Part shown: one piece after another, positions 18,582 to 27,077 of the stretch
Layout of the letters: every line of letters begins with the position of its first letter
Numbering within the stretch: position 1 is the stretch's first letter
NCBI RefSeq assembly: GCF_002777745.1
Contig: NZ_MEIO01000048.1
Coordinates: 79,393 to 143,392, forward strand
Length of the DNA stretch: 64,000 bases
Reading direction: 5' to 3'
DNA from: Snodgrassella alvi
GTDB taxonomy: Bacteria; Pseudomonadota; Gammaproteobacteria; Burkholderiales; Neisseriaceae
The notes under the pieces: model-generated
The model's input: the letters and a program-made list of their open reading frames with translations, nothing else
Database searches by the model: none
What the model was told of the DNA's origin: nothing
Position numbers and translations under genes: made by a program

Positions 18582-19376
18582 ATGAATGAATTCAATCTAG
18601 ATACTGAACTGATTCCGACCATTAACGGCCAGCGAATTGGTAACAGCAAACGGATTGCTCTACTCGAAAATATCCAGCGCCATGGCTCGATCACTCAGGC
18701 GGCTAAGGCCGTACCCATGAGTTATAAAGCAGCATGGGATGCCATAGATGCGCTAAATAATCTGGCACCACAACCCTTAGTATTACGCCAGACTGGCGGT
18801 CAGGGTGGCGGCAACAGCGTTTTAACCGCCTTTGGTGAAGCCTTTTTAAATTATTACCATACCATGCAGCAACGCCATCAGCAGTTACTTCTACAACTGC
18901 AAGGCAATACCGACCGCAGCCATTATGGCTTATGGCAAAAAATGAATCTGGATTTAAGTGCCGATAATCAGCTTGCCGGTATCGTTAGCCGAATCATTGA
19001 TGGAACAGTAAACCATGAAGTGCATCTGCGTTTAAGCAGCGGGCAAGAACTGATAGCTATGCTTACTCGGCGCAGTTGTGAACAGATGGAACTGGCTGTC
19101 GGTGTTGAAGCACTGGCACTGATTCAGGCTTCTGCCATTATGCTTGCCCGCCCTGAGTCCAATTTACTTATATCTGCACGCAATCAGCTTAATGGACAAA
19201 TACGTCATATTGATACCGGTGCGGTTAATAGTGTTATTACGGTAGATTTAAGTGCTGCGCTTAGTCTGACAGCCAGTATTACCCGTAGCAGCGCCGAAAA
19301 TATGCAACTTAATACCGGCAATGAAATTATACTGTTAATTAAAGCACCAAGCATTATTCTTGCCCGCCTGCGCTAA
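18582..19376 (+). CDS. modE: Molybdate-responsive transcriptional regulator ModE
   Basis: 264 residues. N-terminal winged helix-turn-helix of the LysR/ModE type (GSITQAAKAVPMSYKAAWDAIDALNN, about residues 37-62) with the QTGGQGGGNSVLTAFG wing, followed by two tandem Mop/di-Mop domains (about 125-190 and 195-264) that bind molybdate. In E. coli ModE represses mod genes and activates some Moco genes. It ends the modABC-modE operon, which carries a ModE box upstream, giving autoregulation. E. coli has modE divergent from modABC; here it is co-directional. Confidence 0.92.
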   Translation: MNEFNLDTELIPTINGQRIGNSKRIALLENIQRHGSITQAAKAVPMSYKAAWDAIDALNNLAPQPLVLRQTGGQGGGNSVLTAFGEAFLNYYHTMQQRHQQLLLQLQGNTDRSHYGLWQKMNLDLSADNQLAGIVSRIIDGTVNHEVHLRLSSGQELIAMLTRRSCEQMELAVGVEALALIQASAIMLARPESNLLISARNQLNGQIRHIDTGAVNSVITVDLSAALSLTASITRSSAENMQLNTGNEIILLIKAPSIILARLR

Positions 19377-19467
19377 ACCGGCCACATATTGCTGCATTGA
19401 CAATTCACCATATCCTCACAGGCAAGCATCAATATGCTCTGCCTGATCCGCAGCCTGAAAAATACTG

Positions 19468-19514
19468 AAGCCAGAATAATCCTGTATGTATCTGGTATCA
19501 GATTATTCTGGCTT
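19468..19514 (+). terminator. Terminator downstream of modE
   Basis: Fourteen-base perfect arms AAGCCAGAATAATC (19468-19481) and GATTATTCTGGCTT (19501-19514) with a 19-base loop, about 90 bases after the modE stop. Confidence 0.65.
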
Positions 19515-19859
19515 ATACTAATGCACGATAGCCAAGCTATTTGCGACTAGTGCATATTCTCTCTTTGTTTAAATCTGTCTTTTTAAGCCGCAAATGTATT
19601 GTAAACCCTATAGATATGTATTTTAAGGCTTTTGTCTAAATTTTTTCAAAAAAAACTTATATATATCATTTCATCACCATATGTTGGCCATTAATATCAA
19701 TAATCATATTAATTGTGCCAGATATATTATTTCGCCAGCAGCCCGAAAATATTATGTTAAACTTTCCATCTTATTTAAACCGGTAGCCACAACCACCTTT
19801 TGCATCAGCCATACTCATAACCAGAATTAGACCATACCAAACACAGAGTATATTAATTT
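19515..19859. other. Intergenic region, nothing identified
   Basis: AT-rich sequence between the mod operon terminator and the 3' end of the minus-strand TPM gene. No supported gene, RNA or regulatory site was seen. Confidence 0.5.
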
Positions 19860-20390
19860 CTAGCGCAGGATAACTTCATCTGCCAGCTCGTTTACTCCCG
19901 CATGTTTACGCGGAAAATACTGTACCAGCAACTCTGTCAGCTCATCCAATCCGGCACTCAAACCGGCTATATAATTTTGCTGCTGAAATGCCTGCGTAAT
20001 ATGATTACATATCTTTTGCCACTCTCTCGTGTCGACACAGGTATTAATACCTCGATCTGCAATAATTTCCACTGCACGGTCTGCAAACAACACATAAACC
20101 AGAATGCCACTCTTTTCCGTAGTATCCCATACACCCAGATGGCTAAACCAGTACCGAGCGCGTTGGCGTGCTGTAATGTGGTGGCACAGACTCGCAGTAT
20201 TAAGACTGGACTCAATCACAAACCGCAGTTGTCCGGTATGCCGCTGTTCAGAACGCGCAATCTGTTCAGTAAGCTGTTGCAGAGCCAGTACCGGGAAATA
20301 GACACTTACCCGCTGGCGTGGATGTATCCAGTGTCGCCAGAGCCGAGGCCACAACCTCATATTCAGTTTAGTTGTACTCATATAGCCCAT
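19860..20390 (-). CDS. TPM-domain protein, soluble (LemA/YgcG cluster)
   Basis: 176 residues. The TPM domain spans most of the protein: ALQQLTEQIARSEQRHTGQLRFVIES near the start, RARYWFSHLGVWDTTEKSGILVYV in the middle and FADRAVEIIADRGI, motifs shared with the second TPM protein of lemA-TPM-TPM clusters. No signal peptide or membrane helix is apparent, unlike the 22.8-kb paralogue. AGGAAAGA immediately precedes the ATG. Molecular role unknown; proteins of this cluster are linked to envelope functions only by context. Confidence 0.7.
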   Translation of the reverse strand: MGYMSTTKLNMRLWPRLWRHWIHPRQRVSVYFPVLALQQLTEQIARSEQRHTGQLRFVIESSLNTASLCHHITARQRARYWFSHLGVWDTTEKSGILVYVLFADRAVEIIADRGINTCVDTREWQKICNHITQAFQQQNYIAGLSAGLDELTELLVQYFPRKHAGVNELADEVILR

Positions 20391-20843
20391 TCTTTCCTGT
20401 GTATCTGATTTGGTAGGATAACACTACAGGTTAATTTAAGAGTGTATGTATTTTAATTTTCTAAATCAACACCATAATAATTAAGCAAATAATTACACAT
20501 ATACAGGCTTATATCCGATAAAAAAACTGGCTCACCATTTTGCCTATTACGGCTTTCAGTATGGCCAGTTCTTATCAAATTTATTGGAAAAGATGGATGT
20601 ATTTTATCCGTAGATGAAAAAGCACATACCGACAATGCACAACTAACATCCTTATACAATCAGTATAAATGTTCAGATTGTTTTTAATGACATCAAACAC
20701 CATACATCTTTTATTAATTGACTCGAGTTGAAAAATTTTTAGCAAAAATACAAAATATATTTATAAAATCAACACTTTATCAGCCAAACAAAAACCCGCA
20801 TGTAACCAGAGCATTACAGTGGTCACACTTATCCAGCAAGTTG
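20391..20843. other. Intergenic region between TPM gene and djlA-like gene
   Basis: About 450 bases, AT-rich. It holds a 68-codon minus-strand open frame (20453-20659) with only a TTG start directly after a stop and no ribosome binding site, which I did not call as a gene. Nothing else identified. Confidence 0.4.
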
Positions 20844-21770
20844 CTAAACGAATCCACGTAACTGTTTTATATAAGCATACGCAGCCTGTATGCGCTGGGT
20901 ATGCTCGGTTGCCCGCTGTATCTCAGCTGGTGATAATTTCTTTTTAACCAGTTTATCCGGATGATATTTATTCATCAGACGGCGGTATGCCTGTTTGATT
21001 TCATGCACATTGGCATTTGCCGAGACTCCCAGTACCTGATAAGCATCACCGTCATACGGCTCCTCAACTGGCGGCGGCTGTCTATTATTCTGTTGCTGTT
21101 GACGATATTGCTGCTGCTGTTGCCACGATTGTTGTTTACGCTGCTCATATCGTTCACGCTGGCGTTGCTGTTTCCATTGCCCATTTGTCTGCCAGTAATG
21201 GCGATATTCATTGCCCTGCCCATGTACTGTCTGGCTGGCAAAAATCAGCATTTGCGCATAAGGAATACGGAACTCATCCGCTATAATATTTAGGATATGC
21301 CGTTCATTTTTGTGTAGCCGGCCATCTACTAGTGCAAGTTCGAGTATATGTTTACAAAACCACATCAAACCGCGCTTGTCATGACTATAGGCACGATACA
21401 ATTGGCCAAGACGGGCTCTAAGCGGATAATTTCGCATTTGTCCCATATTGAAAGCATAGCGTGCCAATACTTCCATTTCTGCGTCTAACTGTAATTTCTT
21501 AGTCATTGCATAAATATGCGATCGGTCCTCCTCAGAAACATGTCCTTTGGCAGCGCAGACTTGTCCTGCCACCTCAAACAACACCACCAAATACAGATTT
21601 CTGTCTATAGCAATTGATGCTTCAGTACCATCATCAACAATATGCACTGCATACAGATAAAACAGAATCAGTATGACCAGCACAATATCCACTAGCATGC
21701 CACCAGTACCAAAGCGCATGGGCAAATACCACAACAGCAGAAAACAAATAATAAACCCGATTTTAGACAT
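20844..21770 (-). CDS. djlA: DjlA-like membrane-anchored TerB/J-domain co-chaperone
   Basis: 308 residues. Two adjoining N-terminal hydrophobic segments (residues about 5-18 and 24-43), then a TerB-like helical domain (about 60-185), a Gln/Arg-rich linker (about 200-235) and a C-terminal J-domain (about 242-308) with the DnaK-stimulating tripeptide HPD in NKYHPDKLVKKK. This is the DjlA arrangement: a membrane co-chaperone that recruits DnaK to the inner face of the membrane. The poly-Gln linker is coded by repetitive sequence and may vary in length between strains. It sits between two TPM-domain genes on the same strand. Confidence 0.82.
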   Translation of the reverse strand: MSKIGFIICFLLLWYLPMRFGTGGMLVDIVLVILILFYLYAVHIVDDGTEASIAIDRNLYLVVLFEVAGQVCAAKGHVSEEDRSHIYAMTKKLQLDAEMEVLARYAFNMGQMRNYPLRARLGQLYRAYSHDKRGLMWFCKHILELALVDGRLHKNERHILNIIADEFRIPYAQMLIFASQTVHGQGNEYRHYWQTNGQWKQQRQRERYEQRKQQSWQQQQQYRQQQQNNRQPPPVEEPYDGDAYQVLGVSANANVHEIKQAYRRLMNKYHPDKLVKKKLSPAEIQRATEHTQRIQAAYAYIKQLRGFV

Positions 21771-21897
21771 GTATGCCTACCAGAAAATACAATACATAAC
21801 TCATGTAACAAAGCAAATATCTGTATAGAAATTTAGTTAAAACCTGATAAATAATCGGCATTTCATATCTACCCTGATTCACTCTGTCCAAATATTA

Positions 21898-22770
21898 TTA
21901 CCAGCTTCCAGAGGCACCACCACCACCATAGCCTCCACCGCCACCGCTAAAGCCGCCTCCAGAACCACCGCCTCCAAAAAAATCATTATCTTTATTGTTA
22001 CTGTAACCACCAATAAATACATTACCGGCAAAAATAAAGGCCACTATAAACGAGAGAATGGCCATGAGTATCGCAACGAACAGATTCCAGCCAATATACC
22101 AACCCAGCGTTAATACCAGAAACGCCACGATAGCACTGCCCAGCGTATTACCAAATATATTTTTTAAAAATGCACCCGCTACAAATACCAATAACATTGT
22201 TTCTATTAACATAGCGGTAAAACTGTTTGTTTGCTGAGCCTCAGGCTGCTGTATTGCTGGCAATTTCTCACCGTTAATCAGTTTCTCCAGTATATCCACT
22301 GCCTGTCGTACACCACCATCTGTATTATTCGCACGCAATTGTGGGCGCAATACATCATCTAGTATACGTTTAGCATAAGCATCAGGAATAGCCCCTTCCA
22401 GCCCGCGCCCGGGAGCCAGAAACGTTTTGTGTTCATCACGCACCAGTAATAACAATACTCCATCATCAATTCCCTTTCGCCCGGGTTTCCACGTACTCAT
22501 CACCCGAGTGGCGTAATCAAACGGTGTTTCCGGTGCAATAGCTGGTACAGTTAATACTATAATCTGGCTGCCATGCTCCCGACTGAACGTCAGCAATTGT
22601 CCATTTAAATCTTTACGGGTGTCTGGCTGTAACATATTGGCCGTGTCCATTACCGGAGCAGTCAAAGCTGGTACCGGTGCCAGATTTTCAGCAGCCGGTG
22701 CCAGCAAGGCAAAGCAACAGCCCAGAATCAATAACAATAAATTGCGGGCAGATAAGCGGATTGTATTCAT
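21898..22770 (-). CDS. YgcG-like TPM-domain membrane protein with Gly-rich tail
   Basis: 290 residues from ATG 22770 (AAGGTG seven bases upstream); an ATG at 22794 lacks a binding site. Signal peptide (LLLLILGCCFALLAPAAA-like), periplasmic TPM domain (about 40-165, with VMDTANMLQPDTRKDLNGQL and GIDDGVLLLLVRDEHKTFL), membrane helices at about 185-250, and a C-terminus of Gly/Ser/Phe repeats ending GGGGASGSW. This matches the YgcG family usually found next to lemA. Here lemA is 1.3 kb upstream, with a broken immunity-like gene between them. Confidence 0.8.
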   Translation of the reverse strand: MNTIRLSARNLLLLILGCCFALLAPAAENLAPVPALTAPVMDTANMLQPDTRKDLNGQLLTFSREHGSQIIVLTVPAIAPETPFDYATRVMSTWKPGRKGIDDGVLLLLVRDEHKTFLAPGRGLEGAIPDAYAKRILDDVLRPQLRANNTDGGVRQAVDILEKLINGEKLPAIQQPEAQQTNSFTAMLIETMLLVFVAGAFLKNIFGNTLGSAIVAFLVLTLGWYIGWNLFVAILMAILSFIVAFIFAGNVFIGGYSNNKDNDFFGGGGSGGGFSGGGGGYGGGGASGSW

Positions 22771-23270
22771 GATTTTCACCTTGTTGCTGTGCATGCAGCA
22801 TTCATGCCGGCCAAACGGTTTCTAGCTGTAAACAAATATTTGTGCCATATTGTGGCCACTAAAATAGCAATAGCACAAGTGAAACGTCAAATCAGCAAAC
22901 AGTACCTAAATATTCAGACCCTGTGCTTACATTCATACATGGCTAGTTTTATAGTCTGGCAATAAACACATCTTTTATATCAGAACAACCTTGACATGAA
23001 AACAGAATAGTGCCATTTGCAATTGAAATGTGCAAAATACGGAATTAAATTAAATTTAATACAGCCTTACAAATAAAGACCATTCAGAAACACAGAAATG
23101 CCGATAAAAATATTGATACTGCTGCGATTACTTCTCCTCAAGCCAACCTGCAACACCATCATTAGCCTATAATGTAGAATTATACTGTTTAGCTTATAGC
23201 AACGGATAGCGCACACTGAACAACAATCCGGTACGACAAGGTATTTCCGGTATACTACCAATATTTAATT
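22771..23270. other. Intergenic region upstream of the YgcG-like gene
   Basis: 500 bases of AT-rich sequence holding the promoter region of the minus-strand TPM/djlA genes. No open frame with a credible start or recognisable product; no clear RNA structure. Confidence 0.5.
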
Positions 23271-23819
23271 TTAATTGAGTAAATCCTCACTCACATTGCC
23301 AGTGGTTAAAAAATCCGTAAATACGCGTCTAACCATAGTAAAATTCCGAACAGTAGAGCAAGCTGCAAAACAATCCCCTAGCATGTAAATCATTCCCTCA
23401 GGTGCCTCAGGATTACAAGGTGCTACTGGATTATAAAATGTTCTGACATCATAACCCTCTTCAGTTTCTTCACCCAGTAATACCATATAAGTCTGAATAT
23501 CAGTTTGATGATTATCGGAATACAAAGTTATTTCCATACCAGGTGAAGTTGGTTTACTTTTCGACTGCTTCCACAGACTCAGAAAGCCATTATTGGTTCT
23601 CAAAATTTCAAGATATTATTGCATCTGATCTTCATTAGGATTTTCAATCCGAGGCAGATAAACCTTATTCATTTGTCTGAAAAAATTCAACCAGCCTTTT
23701 CGTTTCCTATCATAATAAAACCCATACAATTTATATATACATTGTTTTTCACCGTTGTTTATTCTCAAAAAATATAGATTAATATTCAGACAACTGGCTG
23801 TTATCAAACCGGCAGGCAT
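23271..23819 (-). pseudogene. Broken orphan immunity-like gene, related to the CDI immunity genes at 61.5-62.8 kb
   Basis: One continuous minus-strand frame interrupted by a single in-frame TAA at 23616-23618 (likely from CAA). The part after the stop reads YLEILRTNNGFLSLW, then MEITLYSDNH, DVRTFYNP, MIYMLGDCFA and ends TTGNVSEDLLN. The immunity protein at 62.4-62.8 kb has YLDILKINNGKLIL, MVLYSDNH, EVRTFND, FIPMLGEPFA and ends ETGDVSRDLLS in the same order, so the two are homologous. The part before the stop (NKVYLPRIENPNEDQMQ) aligns with its QLIPIEMPTITDLNN. There is no toxin beside it. The true start is uncertain; the gene may begin near 23730. Confidence 0.7.
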
Positions 23820-24007
23820 TATTATGAATAATTCACTATATGCATAGTCAGGAAGTTAACGACACCATGGTCAGACAGATAATAGTGCAACTGAATTATA
23901 TATTCTGCAACAACCAAGATTTTTGCCTGAATATGCAAGATTGAATGCTATCGAACTGGTACAAATCTGTTTTACTACAAACTAATTTGAGCTGATTTAA
24001 CAGAGAA

Positions 24008-24033
24008 ACAGCCAGTTTATACAAACTGGCTGT
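24008..24033 (-). terminator. Terminator of lemA
   Basis: Eleven-base perfect stem ACAGCCAGTTT / AAACTGGCTGT with loop ATAC, 37 bases beyond the lemA stop. Confidence 0.75.
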
Positions 24034-24069
24034 CTGATATTGAAATGAACCATCAGGCTGGTAATAACA

Positions 24070-24660
24070 CTAGAATTCTACCTGCGGTGCCTGTTTCACA
24101 GCAGCTTCATTTTCCGGTACGAAGTTTGGCCGCACATGCATCCCAAACACTTTGGCGGTAATATTATTCGGAAAGGAGCGCAATGTAGTGTTATAAATCT
24201 GCACCGTTTGAATATAGCGGTTACGTGCCAACGCAATGCGGTTTTCCGTACCCTCCAGCTGTGCCTGTAAATCACGGAAACTCTGGTCAGCTTTCAGGTC
24301 AGGATAATTTTCACTTACTACCAGCAAACGGCTTAGAGCACTGCTCAGATTACCCTGAGCCTGCGAAAACTGCTGTATTTTTGCCGGGTCTTCTGCATCG
24401 CTACTGGTCATATTCAGACTGCCAACACGTGAACGGGCATTTGTTACCTCAGTTAGAACCTGCTGTTCATGTTTGGCATAACCTTTAACCGTATTCACCA
24501 AATTGGGCACCAGATCGGCACGACGCTGATACTGGTTCAGAACTTCTGACCAGGCAGCATTAGCGGCCTCATCCTGAGATTGCATTGTATTATAGCCACA
24601 ACCACTAAGATTCAAGACCAGAATAAATACGCTTAACCAGCCCATTAATCGTTTATACAT
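24070..24660 (-). CDS. lemA: LemA family lipoprotein
   Basis: 196 residues. Lipoprotein signal with lipobox LSGC (Cys21), then the LemA core: NAAWSEVLNQYQRRADLVPNLVNTVKGYAKHEQ (residues about 34-66), VTNARSRV, and LVVSENYPDLKADQSFRDLQAQLEGTENRIALARNRY, the most conserved LemA stretch. LemA proteins form long helical bundles of unknown biochemical function and are usually co-transcribed with TPM-domain genes. Here it has its own terminator and is split from its TPM partner by the immunity pseudogene. Confidence 0.92.
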   Translation of the reverse strand: MYKRLMGWLSVFILVLNLSGCGYNTMQSQDEAANAAWSEVLNQYQRRADLVPNLVNTVKGYAKHEQQVLTEVTNARSRVGSLNMTSSDAEDPAKIQQFSQAQGNLSSALSRLLVVSENYPDLKADQSFRDLQAQLEGTENRIALARNRYIQTVQIYNTTLRSFPNNITAKVFGMHVRPNFVPENEAAVKQAPQVEF

Positions 24661-24804
24661 TGTAAACTCCAGTACCTATTATTGTGTCATTTTAACATGT
24701 TATCGTTACTTTTTACGCCATAAGTAGCGCAATCTTATATATCTTAAGCTATAATTAATGCAAAATAATAAAAATCATTTTAACCAAACTGTAAAGGATG
24801 TTAT

Positions 24805-25026
24805 ATGTTCCCTGAATATCGAGACCTGATTAGCAAATTAAAGGCGGAAAATAATCATTTTGCCAATCTATTTGAAGAGCACAACCGACTGGATGATAAA
24901 ATAACCGGTCTGACCAATAACCCAGTTACCAGTGGTCTGGATAATCTGGACGAACTGAAACGGGAAAAATTGCGTCTTAAAGACGAGATTTATGCCATGC
25001 TGCGTGAAGCAGACGGTAAAGCCTGA
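24805..25026 (+). CDS. YdcH family small coiled-coil protein (DUF465)
   Basis: 73 residues, almost fully helical: FPEYRDLISKLKAENNHFANLFEEHNRLDDKI followed by LKREKLRLKDEIYAMLREADGKA. Length and pattern match the DUF465/YdcH family, small cytoplasmic proteins of unknown role. AAGGA lies eight bases before the ATG. A very long palindromic terminator starts right after its stop codon. Confidence 0.85.
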   Translation: MFPEYRDLISKLKAENNHFANLFEEHNRLDDKITGLTNNPVTSGLDNLDELKREKLRLKDEIYAMLREADGKA

Positions 25027-25085
25027 AATGGTTAAACCAGTAAAAAACCCTGCTAAAAGCAGGGTTTTTTACTGGTTTAACCATT
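25027..25085. terminator. Very long bidirectional terminator palindrome
   Basis: A near-perfect 59-base palindrome (left end AATGGTTAAACCAGT, right end ACTGGTTTAACCATT, centre AACCCTGCT-aaa-AGCAGGGTT). It begins directly after the ydcH stop and reaches into the last codons of the convergent thioesterase gene, including its stop, so one structure ends both genes. Confidence 0.9.
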
Positions 25086-25529
25086 ATTCTGCAACAAAGC
25101 ATTAAACCGCTGCTGAATAACAGCAGGAAAAGAAACTGCCCTATTGCTTTGCTGGTCAAAAGCCACAAATGCAACCTGTGCCTGCACCACTATCTGACCT
25201 GTATTTTTCAGCGTAATAACCTGACTTACATCCACTTTGCGGGGTTGAACTTTGCTAAAAGCGGTAGTAATCAGCAAATCATCGCCGAAACCGGCACTGC
25301 GCCGGTAACTGATATTAATATTAATCACCGCCATACCACAGCCGGCAGCAGCAAATAATGGTGTTAAGCCAGCTTCATCAAAATAATGCCAGCGCGCCTC
25401 TTCCAGAAATTCCAGATAACGCGCATTGTTAACATGCCGGTACACATCAAGATGAAAACCACGTACCCGAATTTCAGTTTGATGCCCTTGAACCAATGGC
25501 TGCTTTATTTTTTGCTTTAAGTCCTGCAT
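25077..25529 (-). CDS. Acyl-CoA thioesterase, 4HBT/hotdog fold (YbgC/FadM-like)
   Basis: 150 residues. The hotdog-fold signature DVYRHVNNARYLEFLEEARW (residues about 29-48), with the catalytic-type Asp/His/Asn cluster, and ININISYRRSAGFGDDLLI follow the 4-hydroxybenzoyl-CoA thioesterase pattern. It probably hydrolyses short or medium acyl-CoA esters in the cytoplasm; the true substrate cannot be read from the sequence. It starts seven bases after pyrC ends and is probably co-transcribed with it. Its stop codon lies inside the terminator palindrome. Confidence 0.82.
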   Translation of the reverse strand: MQDLKQKIKQPLVQGHQTEIRVRGFHLDVYRHVNNARYLEFLEEARWHYFDEAGLTPLFAAAGCGMAVININISYRRSAGFGDDLLITTAFSKVQPRKVDVSQVITLKNTGQIVVQAQVAFVAFDQQSNRAVSFPAVIQQRFNALLQNNG

Positions 25530-25536
25530 ATCTTAA

Positions 25537-26586
25537 TTATTCCAGCATAGTCCAGCCAATAGTTCCATTCGCACGCAAAGGAATCAGGCGTTCATGACCA
25601 TAAGAAAAGTATGGCGGTATTGTACGATTACTCTTCACCAGTGTGATTTTATCTGTATTGGGAGTCAAACCATAAAAAAGTGGGCCGTTTTCAGCAGCAA
25701 AAGCCTGCAATTTATCCAGTGCTCCAGCCTCTTCGAATGCCTCCGCATACAGTTCAATAGCGGCAAAAGCACTAAAGATACCCGCACAACCACAGGCAGA
25801 TTCCTTACTCGTCTGTGCATGAGGAGCACTATCCGTACCCAGAAAAAATTTATGTGCCTGCTTACCACTAACAGCCTGTAACAGTGCCTGTCGATGACTC
25901 TCGCGTTTAAGTACAGGCAGACAGTAATGGTGCGGTTGCATTCCACCCACAAGCAAGGCATTGCGGTTATAAAGTAAATGTTGTGGTGTCACAGTAGCCG
26001 CAATATTTTCACCAGCCTCAGCCACCAGCCTCGCTGCTTCTGCGGTAGTAATATGCTCAAATACCAGTTTCAGACTAGGCAAACGCTGTAATAATGGCTG
26101 TAACAGCTCATCAATAAAAACCGCCTCACGGTCAAAAATATCAATTTCACTATGAGTTACCTCACCATGTACCAGTAATGGCAAGCCTAATTCAGCCATC
26201 GTTTCAAGTACCGGTAATAAAGCCCATAAGTCACTGACACCTGATGAAGAATTAGTTGTCGCACCAGCCGGATATAGCTTGCACGCTATGATCCCTGCCG
26301 CTTTGGCCTCACGAATGAGTGCCGGTGTGCTTTGGTCAGTCAGGTATAAAGTCATCAGTGGCTGAAAATGACTATTAGCCGGTAATGCAGCCAAAATACG
26401 CTCACGATAGGCCATTGCTGCCGCAACTGTGGTTACTGGTGGTTTCAGATTTGGCATAATCAGTGCACGACCCATTTGCCGCGCACTGAACGGCACTACC
26501 GCTTTTAAAGCTGCCCCATCACGTACATGAAGATGCCAGTCATCGGGTCGGGTTATAGTAAAAATCTGCATCTGCATCCGTTTCAT
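25537..26586 (-). CDS. pyrC: Dihydroorotase PyrC (class II)
   Basis: About 349 residues. It converts carbamoyl-aspartate to dihydroorotate in pyrimidine synthesis. The zinc motif [10 protein letters not shown] is near the N-terminus; [14 protein letters not shown] contains the carbamylated Lys, LVHGEV and FEHITTAEA hold zinc-binding His residues, and GTDSAPH the catalytic Asp. The open frame extends upstream to 26649, but E. coli-type PyrC begins about 11-15 residues before RPDDWHLH, so the start is ATG 26586, 26577 or 26571. It is followed after seven bases by the thioesterase gene and preceded by tusA. Confidence 0.93.
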   Translation of the reverse strand: MKRMQMQIFTITRPDDWHLHVRDGAALKAVVPFSARQMGRALIMPNLKPPVTTVAAAMAYRERILAALPANSHFQPLMTLYLTDQSTPALIREAKAAGIIACKLYPAGATTNSSSGVSDLWALLPVLETMAELGLPLLVHGEVTHSEIDIFDREAVFIDELLQPLLQRLPSLKLVFEHITTAEAARLVAEAGENIAATVTPQHLLYNRNALLVGGMQPHHYCLPVLKRESHRQALLQAVSGKQAHKFFLGTDSAPHAQTSKESACGCAGIFSAFAAIELYAEAFEEAGALDKLQAFAAENGPLFYGLTPNTDKITLVKSNRTIPPYFSYGHERLIPLRANGTIGWTMLE

Positions 26587-26697
26587 TAACAGGCTGTTAC
26601 ATAGCTCAAAAGGCAGTTGGTTAACACTGCCGCTTCTCCGGCACATCAATTGAAAACAAATTGTAAGTAATGGTATTAAATCACAGCCACATAGACT

Positions 26698-26937
26698 TTA
26701 GCGGTGCTTCACCCACATTATCATTATACCGTCATCCTTGTTTTGCAGATGCAGTAATTCATGTCCGGTCTGGCGACAGAAAGCCGCAAAATCATCAGGC
26801 GCACTTTTATCCGTTGCCAGTACCTGCAAAACTTGCCCAGCATCCATCGCGGCCAAGGCTTTTTTGGCACGCAGAATCGGCATGGGGCAACTCAAGCCGG
26901 TTACATCTAAAATAACATCACTATGTGGTTCGCTCAT
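26698..26937 (-). CDS. tusA: Sulfur carrier protein TusA
   Basis: 79 residues. The TusA signature DVTGLSCPMPILRAKKAL with catalytic Cys in SCPMP lies at residues about 11-28. TusA takes persulfide sulfur from IscS and hands it on for tRNA thiolation and, in E. coli, for Moco-related sulfur flow, which fits a genome rich in Moco genes. It lies 111 bases upstream of pyrC on the same strand. Confidence 0.93.
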   Translation of the reverse strand: MSEPHSDVILDVTGLSCPMPILRAKKALAAMDAGQVLQVLATDKSAPDDFAAFCRQTGHELLHLQNKDDGIMIMWVKHR

Positions 26938-27077
26938 AAGCAGCTCAGCACAGATTATTGTAAAATATGATTATACAACGTGCATGCAAGAGACCAAACA
27001 CTCTTTTTGGTAAACAGATGCGTTCACCACCAGACTAATAAGAATAGCGCATCTGTAGTCAAATGCGTTCTGCTACT

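Noticed and set aside
20453..20659. 68-codon minus-strand frame between the TPM and djlA-like genes
   Set aside because: Only a TTG start right after an in-frame stop, no ribosome binding site and no recognisable family; could be a decayed fragment but cannot be supported as a gene.
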